Origin: Amycolatopsis pithecellobii | GTDB lineage: Bacteria; Actinomycetota; Actinomycetes; Mycobacteriales; Pseudonocardiaceae | DNA: 64,000 nt | Direction: 5' to 3' | Assembly: GCF_009707865.1 (NCBI RefSeq) | Contig: NZ_WMBA01000006.1 | Span: 62,001 to 126,000, forward strand | In this document: in pieces, positions 54,152 through 62,289 of the stretch | How the letters are laid out: every line of letters begins with the position of its first letter | Position numbering within the stretch: position 1 is the stretch's first letter | Notes under the pieces: generated by a model | Told to the model about the DNA's origin: nothing | What the model saw: only the letters and a program-made list of their open reading frames with translations | Database searches by the model: none | Program-made: the position numbers and the translations under genes

Positions 54152-55276
54152 TCAGCAGGCGCCAGGGGCGCGCGGGACAACAGCCGCCGGGATGGTGATG
54201 CGCAGGAGGCCTTCCTCTTCCTGCTGATCGGGTACGAGGCCGGCGCGGAGGGCCGCGCGGAAGATGCCTTCGCGGCCGGGGAGGGAGACCGCGATCAGCT
54301 GACGGCACCCGCGCGACGCGGCGAGTACTGCGAGCCGTGCGATCAAGGCTGTGCCGATTCCCTTGTGCTGCCACGCATCGTCGACCAGCAGGGAGACCTC
54401 CGCGACCCCACCGACGCCCGGAACCAGCTGCCCGAGTCCTATCACCTCGTGCCCGGCCACCGCGAGCAGACTCATCCCGCGCGGCGGCACCAGCAACCGG
54501 TGCAGCCAGCGGCGCGGCACGGTGCGCGTCCCGGTCTGGTACCGCTGAAAAAGCGTTTCCGCGGAACAACGTTGGTGCAAAGCGAATACCGCGTCGGCGT
54601 CCGCGGGCCGGCCCGGTCTGAGCACGATCGACGCCCCATCCGCCGAAGTCACCACAGTGGGGCCGGCGACATCCGCGCGCACAGTGTCGAGCAACCCAAG
54701 CAGTGCCTCCGCCCGCGCCAGTTCCAACTGCACGAACGGCGCCCACCTGCGCCGGGCGACCAGCGCACGTTCCCCGTCGATGGCGAACGCCGCACGGTGC
54801 CCGCCCTCCGTCCGGCCGGGATTCGCCTCGGCCAGCGGCACAACCGTGACCAGATCGGCAGCCACCACTTCGCGCAGGGCGTCGGCGTAACGCGACGGGT
54901 CCTCGACCGCGCGGCTCGCCGCGGTAAGCGTCGCGGCGGAGACGTCCACCAGCTCACGGACGTCCGCGTCGGTGATCGCCAAACATTCGCAGCCCTCGCG
55001 CCGGATGGCTTGGATCAGCTGATCCTTCGTCAGCCCGCCGGCCGGCCGGATCACGACCTCGTCGAGCACCCCGTCCGGCACCGGAAGCACAGTCAGGCCA
55101 AGGATGTTGCACTCCAGGTCGGCCATCCGGATCGCGATCCGGGCCAGCGTGCCCGGGTGGTCGTCCATCCGGATCCGCAGCCGCCAGGTCGTGGACGAGG
55201 TTTCCGCTTCGACGGCCGCCGGCCATGCTTCCGGCAGTTCGGCGGCCTGGGGCGGCCGAACAGAGCGAATCTCCAT
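54152..55276 (-). CDS. ACT-domain GNAT acetyltransferase
   Basis: The 374-residue protein pairs an N-terminal ACT-like region (about 28-105; WRLRIRMDDHPGTLARIAIRMADLE) with a C-terminal GNAT domain (about 215-365; VLRPGRPADADAVFALHQR; acetyl-CoA loop WQHKGIGTALI). ACT domains bind amino acids; ACT-GNAT protein acetyltransferases regulated by cysteine or arginine are known in Micromonospora. The same role is inferred here. The ATG at 55276 begins the conserved part; an upstream in-frame ATG at 55318 is possible. A fused small-molecule acetyltransferase is the alternative. Confidence 0.8.
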   Translation of the reverse strand: MEIRSVRPPQAAELPEAWPAAVEAETSSTTWRLRIRMDDHPGTLARIAIRMADLECNILGLTVLPVPDGVLDEVVIRPAGGLTKDQLIQAIRREGCECLAITDADVRELVDVSAATLTAASRAVEDPSRYADALREVVAADLVTVVPLAEANPGRTEGGHRAAFAIDGERALVARRRWAPFVQLELARAEALLGLLDTVRADVAGPTVVTSADGASIVLRPGRPADADAVFALHQRCSAETLFQRYQTGTRTVPRRWLHRLLVPPRGMSLLAVAGHEVIGLGQLVPGVGGVAEVSLLVDDAWQHKGIGTALIARLAVLAASRGCRQLIAVSLPGREGIFRAALRAGLVPDQQEEEGLLRITIPAAVVPRAPGAC

Positions 55277-55387
55277 TCGGTAACGATCTCGCGTGCTTGT
55301 TGCTGGGTGAGGACACACATGTTTCGACCGTGTCAGCGTTGCGAACCGCCCGGCAACGCTTCCGAAACAAGCGGGGCGGGACGGCGT

Positions 55388-56032
55388 TCATACCTGGTCG
55401 AGAAGGACAAACTCGTTGCCCTCACTGTCCCGCCCCACCCGACCGGGTGCCCCTGGCTCACCCGCGAGCGCGAGCCGGACGCGGTTCGGCCGCTCCTTCG
55501 GCTCATCGGTCCGGAGGAACTCCAGCCATGGCCCCCGCCCGGTCGGCGCCCGCAGTCCGACGATCACCTGCTGCTGTGAGCCGATCCGCCAGCCGCTGCG
55601 CACCATCCATTCCGAAGCGAGCGCCATCGGGTCGAGCGCGTCGACGACGATCGCCGCCAGCGCTTCGGTGCTCGGGTAGCCCGGACGCGGTTCGAGCACA
55701 CAGAACTCGTTGCCACCTGGGTCAATCATGACCTCCCACGGCACCTGCCCCTGACCGATGTCGTGCTTGCGGGCACCCAGTACCCGCGCGCGTTCGATCT
55801 TCGCGCGCTGATCCTGCCGCGATCCGCTCGCCAGATCCAGATGTATGCGGTTCTTCACCTCCTTCGGGCCCGGCCCGGGTACGAACACCAGGTCCAGCTC
55901 GCAACCGTCCGAGGCGGGCGGGCGCACCAGCCTGTCCCCGATGACTTGCCAGTCGAGCAGCGCGGCCCAGAAGCCGGCGAGCTCAGCGGGCCGGGCCGCC
56001 GCGATCCACACCGCGGCCAATCGTGTCGACAT
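55388..56032 (-). CDS. VOC (glyoxalase/dioxygenase-like) protein
   Basis: A 214-residue protein with two VOC modules, each with the beta-alpha-beta-beta-beta pattern (LAAVWIAAARPAELAGFWAALL and ALDPMALASEWMVRSGW) and the ending DPGGNEFCVL or DSEGNEFVLL. The His and Glu expected as metal ligands are partly present (IHLDLA; NEFCVLE). The family includes glyoxalases and resistance proteins; the substrate is unknown. The ATG at 56032 fits the conserved start (MSTRLAAVWIA). Confidence 0.82.
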   Translation of the reverse strand: MSTRLAAVWIAAARPAELAGFWAALLDWQVIGDRLVRPPASDGCELDLVFVPGPGPKEVKNRIHLDLASGSRQDQRAKIERARVLGARKHDIGQGQVPWEVMIDPGGNEFCVLEPRPGYPSTEALAAIVVDALDPMALASEWMVRSGWRIGSQQQVIVGLRAPTGRGPWLEFLRTDEPKERPNRVRLALAGEPGAPGRVGRDSEGNEFVLLDQV

Positions 56033-56096
56033 GTGCTGACTGTAGGACTGAGGCGACCGGAAACGGCTGTCCGGCAACGCTTCCCCACGCGCCGGT

Positions 56097-56861
56097 TCAT
56101 TTGGTGGCCAGTCGCATCAGTGCCCATAACTGGGCGATCGCATCGTCGTCGCCCGACCATTCGACATGTCCGTGGTCCAGGCGGCCCCACATCCACAGGT
56201 ACATGTCCGGGGGTGGCGCCGAAACCAGACCGTCGGCTTGCTCGGCTTCGTCAGCTGAGCAGCGCCAGGCTTCGGTCTTTCCTGGTCCGGCCCGTGCGAT
56301 CCAATGGTGCCCGCCGCTGCGCACGGCGACGGAATGCCGGGCCGTGCCGGATAAGCCGAGCATCGTGAGCCGCTGGCCGAACCACACCGCGAGCGCCTCG
56401 TCGACCCCGTCGATCGCGAAGTCGTCGGCCACGTGTGTGGTTTCCATCCCGACGGCGTACTCGACGTCGTACCGGTGGATCGTGGTCTCGTGCGAGATGC
56501 GGCGGCGCCAGAACCCGTACGTGTGGTCCGCCGGCCACCAGCTCGCGGCGTACGAATCGGGGTGGTTGAGCGAAAGCTCACGCATCAGGTCCGCCAGTCC
56601 GGCGCGCAGATAGTCCTCTGTGGACTGTCTGGCGACCGGTTCCCGTTGCCAGTCCCGTGGTGCGCGCCCTTCGGTGATCCACAGCCGGGCCACCCGGTAG
56701 ATCCCGCCGACATGCCGGACGATCTCCTCGACGGTGAACCGCGGGCTGGTGGGCACCGGGGTGCCGGGCGGCGCGGTGCGGGCGGCATCCAGCAACAGCT
56801 CGACCTCGATCCCGAGCACGTCCAGGAACCGGCCGTGATCGATGAGGGCTTGCCCGGCCAT
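56097..56861 (-). CDS. Maleylpyruvate isomerase-like (DinB-fold, mycothiol-type) protein
   Basis: A 254-residue protein with the DinB-like four-helix domain of mycothiol-dependent maleylpyruvate isomerases: LIDHGRFLDVLG, VEEIVRHVGGIYRVARLW and RRISHETTIHRYDVE, whose His residues would bind the metal. The C-terminal half is the wHTH-less SCP2-like domain common in this group. The ATG at 56861 shares its A with the stop TAA of the upstream HEPN gene (TAATG), so the two are translated together and the whole operon probably responds to DNA damage. Substrate unknown; mycothiol use is inferred from the family. Confidence 0.82.
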   Translation of the reverse strand: MAGQALIDHGRFLDVLGIEVELLLDAARTAPPGTPVPTSPRFTVEEIVRHVGGIYRVARLWITEGRAPRDWQREPVARQSTEDYLRAGLADLMRELSLNHPDSYAASWWPADHTYGFWRRRISHETTIHRYDVEYAVGMETTHVADDFAIDGVDEALAVWFGQRLTMLGLSGTARHSVAVRSGGHHWIARAGPGKTEAWRCSADEAEQADGLVSAPPPDMYLWMWGRLDHGHVEWSGDDDAIAQLWALMRLATK

Positions 56862-57724
56862 TACCGGTGCTGGACTTTCGGTTGCGCGGGCCGCACCGTG
56901 TCGGCCCGCGGGTGCACCACGCGGCCGGCGAGCTCCACGAACCGTCCGGTCTGCCGGCACAGCTGGGCCGCGGACTGTTCGGTGATGCGCCGGGTGATGC
57001 CGGCCTGAGCGGCGGCTCTGGCGGCCGAGTTCGCGGCAAAGAATGCCGACCATTCGGCCAGTTCCGGAGCCGCTGTCTCGAGCAGGACCCACACGCTGGC
57101 CGGGCGGGCGCGACCCCGGTGCGGACGGCCGCGCGCGGCGAGCACAGCGGCGCCGGCGCGCAGGGCGGCGAGATACGAGGTGATGAACTTGCTGACCGCA
57201 TTGGGGGCCTGCTCGGCCTCGGCCAGACCGTGCCGGGCCTCGTTCAATAGAGCCACGGCGGCAGGTGATGTCGGGGGCCGCTCCGGGAACGGCAGTTGTG
57301 GCCGTTCAGGACCCGGGTCGGGTGGAGCGGTGGCATTCCGGGCCTGTTCAGCCTCGGTGGCACGATGCCTTGCCTTGTTCAACAGGGCCACAGAGGCAGG
57401 TGATGTCGGTGGCCGCTCCGGGAACTGAGGATGCTCTGAACCGGCGCGGGTTGCAGTGGCGGGATTCGCGGACTGGTCGCTCCCGGCGGCACGACGCCGC
57501 GCCTTGTTGGACAGAGACACCGCGGCTCGCGCTTTCAGCGACCGCTCCGGGAACTGGGGATGCTCTGAACCGGCGTGGGTTGCAACGGCATTCGCGGGCT
57601 GTTCGCCCTCGGCGGCACGACGCCGCGCCTCATTCGACACGGCCACAGAGGCTGGCGGTCGCTGCGGCAACGGCAGCTGTGGCTGCTCAGGATCGATGCG
57701 GGCCGCGGCGGTGGCAATGGACAT
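56861..57724 (-). CDS. SAV_6107-type HEPN-domain protein with four N-terminal repeats
   Basis: The 287-residue protein ends in a HEPN domain (about 158-285; NEARHGLAEAEQAPNAVSKF, then SYLAALRAGAAVLAARG and SVWVLLETAAPELAEWSAFF) of the SAV_6107 type. HEPN proteins are often RNases in stress or defence systems; a clear Rx4-6H motif is not certain here. Ahead of it, residues 15-157 are three more copies of the segment that begins the HEPN domain (NEAR or NKAR at 31, 73, 116, with the true domain at 161). The ATG at 57724 follows GGGAGGGG. Two SOS boxes lie about 100-150 bp upstream. Stop overlaps the next gene start. Confidence 0.8.
   Translation of the reverse strand: MSIATAAARIDPEQPQLPLPQRPPASVAVSNEARRRAAEGEQPANAVATHAGSEHPQFPERSLKARAAVSLSNKARRRAAGSDQSANPATATRAGSEHPQFPERPPTSPASVALLNKARHRATEAEQARNATAPPDPGPERPQLPFPERPPTSPAAVALLNEARHGLAEAEQAPNAVSKFITSYLAALRAGAAVLAARGRPHRGRARPASVWVLLETAAPELAEWSAFFAANSAARAAAQAGITRRITEQSAAQLCRQTGRFVELAGRVVHPRADTVRPAQPKVQHR
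57199..57682 (-). repeat. Four in-frame tandem copies inside the HEPN gene
   Basis: A unit encoding PQ(F/L)P-x-RPP ... (N/E/K)EAR-xx-A-x-EQ-x-x-NA repeats four times with periods of 126, 129 and 135 bp, all multiples of three, so the frame stays open. The last copy belongs to the HEPN domain. It is the coding counterpart of the non-coding gene-terminus arrays elsewhere in the window. Confidence 0.88.
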
Positions 57725-57822
57725 TGCCCCTCCCTGTTCGTGCTGGTGGTGACGGTGCCCGGCGCGGCGACGCTTCCCCCGTCCCGCCACCGGGCACCGC
57801 CCCGGTGAGCGCTCCACCGATG

Positions 57823-57838
57823 TCGAACTTGTGTTCGA
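57823..57838. promoter_or_regulatory. Perfect SOS (LexA) box upstream of the HEPN operon
   Basis: TCGAAC-TTGT-GTTCGA matches the full 12-base LexA consensus. It lies 99 bp upstream of the HEPN start. Confidence 0.88.
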
Positions 57839-57856
57839 GCAAGTTCCAGGTTAGCT

Positions 57857-57872
57857 TCGAACACGTGTTCGT
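57857..57872. promoter_or_regulatory. Second SOS (LexA) box upstream of the HEPN operon
   Basis: TCGAAC-ACGT-GTTCGT differs from the LexA consensus at one outer base. Its centre is 34 bp from that of the first box. Confidence 0.82.
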
Positions 57873-58129
57873 TCAAGTCCCGATTCGGCCAGGTCACCCC
57901 ATTGCGGGAGGCCGGACGCCGCGGACGCCGGGCGGACCATGCCCCGCGCCAACACCTCCAGCGGCGCGCTGCGCACGGAAAATCCTTAGTACACAAAGGA
58001 CGGTCGCGGGGAAGGCCGTGGCTGCGCTCACACGAATGGCTGAGACGCGGGAACTCGGCAACAGCTGCCGACGACTTGGACTGTGTCACGCCGGGCCGGT
58101 CCGCCGAACCAGCCCACCGGCCCGGTGTC
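57873..58129. other. Spacer between SOS boxes and the short tandem repeat
   Basis: Part of a 480-bp gene-free stretch (57725-58204). No frame shows a recognisable protein and no RNA gene was identified. Confidence 0.35.
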
Positions 58130-58195
58130 ACTCAGGTCCGCCAACCACGGAACTCAGACCGCCATCCACAAAACTCAAGTCCGCCAAACCACGGA
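58130..58195 (+). repeat. Three short tandem repeats ahead of the Cys-rich gene
   Basis: Units of 21-22 bp start with ACTCAGGTCCGCCA, ACTCAGACCGCCAT and ACTCAAGTCCGCCA (58130, 58152, 58173) and share the ending (A/C)CCACGG or similar. They end 10 bp before the start codon, and the last unit supplies the GGAAAGG ribosome site. They would form the 5' leader of the mRNA. Confidence 0.6.
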
Positions 58196-58204
58196 AAGGC
58201 TCCC

Positions 58205-58402
58205 ATGCAGCACATCACCACGTTCTGCGGCAACTGCAACTGCGGCTGCCCCGAGCTGTACCTCGACGCCGCCGCCACCGAGGAGAAGCGCGTCGTCATC
58301 ACCGACGACTTCGGCCAGCGCATCCAGATGAGCGTCGAGCAACTACGGGTGCTCGTCGGCGACGTGAAGTCCGGTGTGCTGGACGAACTGGTCGCAGCCT
58401 GA
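58205..58402 (+). CDS. Cys-rich 65-residue protein
   Basis: The protein reads MQHITTFCGNCNCGCPELYL at its start, giving C-x2-C-x-C-x-C within eight residues (Cys8, 11, 13, 15), and then a soluble part with RVVITDDFGQRIQMSVEQLR. The Cys cluster looks like a metal or Fe-S site, or the modified core of a peptide. GGAAAGG stands just before the ATG. The second half resembles short conserved actinomycete proteins of unknown function. No maturation enzyme is next to it. Confidence 0.72.
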   Translation: MQHITTFCGNCNCGCPELYLDAAATEEKRVVITDDFGQRIQMSVEQLRVLVGDVKSGVLDELVAA

Positions 58403-58467
58403 TCACACCGCGGAGCCAACCGGGGCACACCGTCGCCCTCGCGGGCCGTCCGTGATCTCATAGCAGC

Positions 58468-58968
58468 ATGAGCAGTCTCGACCACCCCGCGATCGCGAAG
58501 GTCGCCGCCGCGCTGGCGGAGGCCGGTCAGCAGCGCGCCGCGGACGGGATCCGCATCCTGCCTGCCGAAGTGCGCACGGCAGCCCAGGCCGCCGAGGCGC
58601 TGGGTATCGAGGTGGGCGCGATCGCGAACAGTCTCGTTTTCCGTGCGGTGTTCGCCGACCGGGCCGCGCCGCTGCTGTCGCTCACCTCGGGCTCGCACCG
58701 TGCGGACACCGGAAAACTCGCCGAACTGGCTGGGGCGAGCGCCGTCGAGAAGGCCGACCCGAAGTTCGTCAAGGAACACGCCGGGCAGGTCATCGGCGGC
58801 GTCGCCCCGGTCGGTCACCCCGCGCCGATCGAGACGATCGTCGACACCGCGCTCGAGCAGTACGACGTCATCTGGGCCGCCGCCGGGCACGCCAAATCGG
58901 TGTTCCCGACAACCTTCGCGGAGCTGGTGAAGCTGACCGGCGGACGCGCCGCGGAGGTGGGGTCATGA
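58468..58968 (+). CDS. YbaK/EbsC-family aminoacyl-tRNA deacylase
   Basis: A 166-residue protein of the YbaK/ProX fold, which removes wrongly attached amino acids (such as Cys on tRNA-Pro). Motifs: EIGAIANSLVF-like EVGAIANSLVFRA, KADPKFVKEHAGQVIGGVAPVGHP and VWAAAGHAKSVFPTTFAEL. The start overlaps none; the stop overlaps the next gene as ATGA. The substrate cannot be assigned. Confidence 0.88.
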   Translation: MSSLDHPAIAKVAAALAEAGQQRAADGIRILPAEVRTAAQAAEALGIEVGAIANSLVFRAVFADRAAPLLSLTSGSHRADTGKLAELAGASAVEKADPKFVKEHAGQVIGGVAPVGHPAPIETIVDTALEQYDVIWAAAGHAKSVFPTTFAELVKLTGGRAAEVGS

Positions 58969-59534
58969 CCACGGTGTCAACACAGTTCGTCGAGCTGACC
59001 GCCGACGAGTTCCGGACCCGGCTCCGCGAAGCGCTGGCCATCTACGTCGAGGCCATGCGCTACCCGCCGGGAACCGCCGAGCAACGCGCGCCCATGTGGC
59101 TCACGCATGCGCTGCGCGACGGCTGGCGCTGCTACGCGGCGCTCGACGGCGACGGCACGATGCTCGGCGTCGCCTACGGATACCGCGGCAGCCCCGGGCA
59201 GTGGTGGCACGAGCAGGTACGCCGCGGGCTGGTGAAAAACAGCGGCGAACAAGCCGCGACCCACTGGCTCGACGACTACTTCGAGCTCACCGAGATCCAC
59301 GTGCGACCGCGGAGCCAGGCCGGTGGCATCGGCGAGAACCTGCTGCGGCGCCTGCTCGACGGGGTGCCGAACCAGCACGTCCTGCTGTCCACGCCCGAAG
59401 GAACGAGCCGCGCGTGGAAGCTGTACCGGCGCGTCGGTTTCGTGGATGTCCTGCGCGACTACCACTTCGCCGGTGATCCACGGCCCTTCGCCATTCTCGG
59501 CCGCACGCTGCCGCTGGAGCGCGCGGCCGAGTAG
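58965..59534 (+). CDS. GNAT N-acetyltransferase
   Basis: A 189-residue GNAT-fold protein with LTEIHVRPRSQAGGIGENLLRRLL as the acetyl-CoA-binding region (Q-A-G-G-I-G in place of the usual QxxGxG) and WKLYRRVGFVDVLRDYHF near the C-terminus. The start overlaps the YbaK gene stop by 4 bp. The substrate is unknown. Confidence 0.85.
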   Translation: MTTVSTQFVELTADEFRTRLREALAIYVEAMRYPPGTAEQRAPMWLTHALRDGWRCYAALDGDGTMLGVAYGYRGSPGQWWHEQVRRGLVKNSGEQAATHWLDDYFELTEIHVRPRSQAGGIGENLLRRLLDGVPNQHVLLSTPEGTSRAWKLYRRVGFVDVLRDYHFAGDPRPFAILGRTLPLERAAE

Positions 59535-59537
59535 CGC

Positions 59538-60431
59538 TCATTCCCGCAGGTAACTGATCGCGAGCGCGATGATGAGCAGGACCGCGCCCGCCCAGCCGGC
59601 CGGCCCCAGGTCATCGTGCAGCACAAGCGCGGACAGCACCGCGGCGGTCATTGGTTCCAGCAGCGCCGAAAGCGCCGCCACAACGGGCGCCGCGGTGCGC
59701 AGCGCCAGGAAGTACGCGCCGTACGCGATTCCCGTCGGTACCAACCCGAAATACAGCGCGACAGCGAGCACGTACGGACGCAGCGGGATCGTCATCTGGG
59801 ACCCGAGTGCGAGCGGCACCAACAGCAGACCACCCAGCAGCAGGCCGAATGCCGTGGTGCAGAAGGAATCCAGGCCCGGCACCGGGCGGCGCGTCAGCAG
59901 GGTGAGCGTCGCGAACCCGGCGCCGGAGGCCAGCGCGAGCGCCAAGCCCGCGAGCAGCCGGCCGCCGCCGGGAATGCCTTCCGGAGACCAGGTCAGCAAC
60001 ACCAGACCGGCGACCGCTGCCGCCATCGACGCCAGCGTGAGGGCGCTGGGACGGCGGCGACGACGGATCGCCGTGACAAGTGCGACGAATACCGGCGCGC
60101 TGCCGATCGTGATCATCGTCGCGATGCTGACCGAGGTCAGTGCGACCGCCCCGAAATAGCACGCTTGGAACTGCGCGAGCAGCGCACCGGCGGCCGACAG
60201 CCGGATCAGCACCGGCTTCGTCCATTGTGGACTGCGACCGGTCACCAGCACCAGCGGCACGGTGCAGCAGCCGCCCAGCAGGAGCCGGTAAGCCGCCACC
60301 GGCAGCGGGGCCAGACCTGCCTTCGCGGCCAGGATGCTGCCGGACAGACCGCCAGTGCCCCACAGGAGGCCGGCGAGGGTCAGCGCGAACACCGACCGAC
60401 CGCGCCGGGGCGCGGCAAGGGATGTGGACAT
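59538..60431 (-). CDS. EamA-family membrane transporter
   Basis: A 297-residue protein of the drug/metabolite transporter superfamily with ten predicted membrane helices in two EamA repeats (about 10-140 and 150-295). It begins FALTLAGLLWGTGGLSGSILA and has PVVAALSALLEPMTAAVLSAL near the end, the usual EamA signature. It probably exports or imports a small metabolite. A GC-rich hairpin lies in its leader. Confidence 0.88.
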   Translation of the reverse strand: MSTSLAAPRRGRSVFALTLAGLLWGTGGLSGSILAAKAGLAPLPVAAYRLLLGGCCTVPLVLVTGRSPQWTKPVLIRLSAAGALLAQFQACYFGAVALTSVSIATMITIGSAPVFVALVTAIRRRRRPSALTLASMAAAVAGLVLLTWSPEGIPGGGRLLAGLALALASGAGFATLTLLTRRPVPGLDSFCTTAFGLLLGGLLLVPLALGSQMTIPLRPYVLAVALYFGLVPTGIAYGAYFLALRTAAPVVAALSALLEPMTAAVLSALVLHDDLGPAGWAGAVLLIIALAISYLRE

Positions 60432-60498
60432 GAAGGATCGCTCCAGCGTCGAAGTGCCAAGGACAACCGACGCGGGGCGAAAGCTCTACGGTGGTTTC

Positions 60499-60519
60499 CG
60501 CCCCGCTAGGCGCGGGGCG
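60499..60519. promoter_or_regulatory. Hairpin in the EamA leader
   Basis: CGCCCCGC pairs perfectly with GCGGGGCG over a five-base loop, about 70 bp upstream of the EamA start. It could be an attenuator or the terminator of an upstream transcript. Confidence 0.35.
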
Positions 60520-60606
60520 GTGGGGTGATGCGATGGATTCGGTGCATGCTCACACTGTACGAGAAGACGTATCCGCGGTCAGCCGAATTCGGCGACGAGA
60601 CCATCG

Positions 60607-62268
60607 TCAGTCCAGTTCGGACAGTTGTTGGCGCAGGGTGTCCAGACCCATCCCGCCGAGGCGGAGGGCCTTGGTGTGGAAGTCCTTGATATCGAAGGAA
60701 GATCCTTGCCGGCGACGGGCGTCCTCACGGGCTTCGAGCCACAGCCGCTCGCCGAGTTTGTACGCGGGGGCCTGGCCCGGCCAGCCGAGGTAACGGTCGA
60801 TCTCGTCATGGACGAGCGGCGGGTCGGTGATCGTGCGGGTCAGCATGAACTCCAGACCCAGCTCGGGTGTCCACCGTGAACCTTCGTGAAACCCTGTTCC
60901 TGCCGGGATTTCCAGCTCGAGATGCATGCCGAAGTCCACAAGGACCCGCCCAGCGCGGAACAGCTGCTCGGAAAGCATGCCGAACAGGTTGCCGTCGTCG
61001 GAAAGGTAACCGAGGTCCTGCATGAGCCGCTCGGCGTACAGCGCCCAGCCTTCGCCGTGCCCGGAGGTGAACGCCAGCAGCCGCTGGAACCGGTTGAGCG
61101 AACGCTCGTACACCGCCGTCGCGATCTGCAGGTGATGGCCCGGCACACCCTCGTGGTAGACCGTGCTGACCTCGCGCCACGTGGAGAACTCGTCACGCCC
61201 CGGCGGCAGCGACCACCACATCCGGCCTGGGCGGGAGAAGTCCTCACTCGGCCCGGTGTAGTAGGCACCGGCGCCACCACCCGGCGGGGCGATCTTGCAC
61301 TCGAGCGCCATCAGCTCATCGGGGATCTCGAAATGCTTGCCGCGCAAGGCGTTCAGCGCGTTATCGGACAGATCCTGCATCCACCGCTCGAACTGTTTCC
61401 TGCCCTGCACGCGATAACGCGGATCGGCGTCGAGCGCGTCCGCGGTCTCGGCGAGCGTCGCGCCTGGCTTCAACCGCGCGGCGACAGCGTGCATTTCCGT
61501 TTCCAGGCGGGAAAACTCCTCCCAACCCCAGGCGTAGGCCTCGCGCGGGTCGAGCGCGGCGCCGATGAAATACCGTGACCACAACCGGTACGCGTCCTCG
61601 CCCACCGCGTCCTTCGTGCGTGCCCTCGGCGCGAGCTCCGCGCGGAGAAACCCGGCAAGTTCCGCGTACGCCTCACTCGCCGAGCGGGCACCATGCTCCA
61701 GCTCCGCGTGCAGGGCCTCCGGTGCACCGGCGATGAGGTTCTCGAAGAAACCCTTCTCCCCCTTCAAACCCGCCCACGTTTCGGCCTGCTCGGCGACCTT
61801 CGTGACCTGGCGCAGCGCGGGCGCGTTCCCCTTGTCCGCGGCGGCAAGCAGCGAAGCCCGGACACCGTCGAGCGCGGTCGCGACCTTGCCGAGCCGCGCG
61901 GAGATGTTCGCCCACTGCTCCTCGGTTTCGGTGGGCATCAGGTCGAACGCCATCCGCACTTCCTGGACCGGGCTCGCGATGACGTTCAGCGACGCGGAAT
62001 CGAGGCCGGCGTCATGGATCTCCAGGTCCAGCCCGATACGTTCGGTGAAGACCGCCTTCGCTGCCCGCTCAGCAGGATCGGCGGCGTCCGTCTGCGCTAC
62101 CGCCGCGAGAGCTCGCCGCTCCACCGCGGCGCGCGCCGCGTGGCCCTCGGGCGAGTAGTCGGACATCTGGTCGTCGTACCCGGGGATGCCGAGTTCGGTC
62201 GCCAGAAGCGGGTGGGCCGCCGCGAAGTCGTCCACGAACTGGTTGCAGATCTCGTGCACCGAAGCCAT
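60607..62268 (-). CDS. DUF885 family metallopeptidase-like protein
   Basis: A 553-residue protein of the DUF885 family, predicted zinc-dependent carboxypeptidase- or M32-like. The metal motif is HEGVPGHH (about 382-389), and another conserved region is GWALYAERLM. It is soluble, mostly helical and lacks a signal peptide. It lies 21 bp downstream of metF in the same direction, so the two may be co-transcribed. The substrate is unknown. Confidence 0.86.
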   Translation of the reverse strand: MASVHEICNQFVDDFAAAHPLLATELGIPGYDDQMSDYSPEGHAARAAVERRALAAVAQTDAADPAERAAKAVFTERIGLDLEIHDAGLDSASLNVIASPVQEVRMAFDLMPTETEEQWANISARLGKVATALDGVRASLLAAADKGNAPALRQVTKVAEQAETWAGLKGEKGFFENLIAGAPEALHAELEHGARSASEAYAELAGFLRAELAPRARTKDAVGEDAYRLWSRYFIGAALDPREAYAWGWEEFSRLETEMHAVAARLKPGATLAETADALDADPRYRVQGRKQFERWMQDLSDNALNALRGKHFEIPDELMALECKIAPPGGGAGAYYTGPSEDFSRPGRMWWSLPPGRDEFSTWREVSTVYHEGVPGHHLQIATAVYERSLNRFQRLLAFTSGHGEGWALYAERLMQDLGYLSDDGNLFGMLSEQLFRAGRVLVDFGMHLELEIPAGTGFHEGSRWTPELGLEFMLTRTITDPPLVHDEIDRYLGWPGQAPAYKLGERLWLEAREDARRRQGSSFDIKDFHTKALRLGGMGLDTLRQQLSELD

Positions 62269-62289
62269 GGGGGAAACCTACCCTCGGCT

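Noticed and set aside
57725-58204. CRISPR array suggested by short repeats
   Set aside because: Only three diverged 21-22 bp units directly adjoining each other, without spacers or cas genes.
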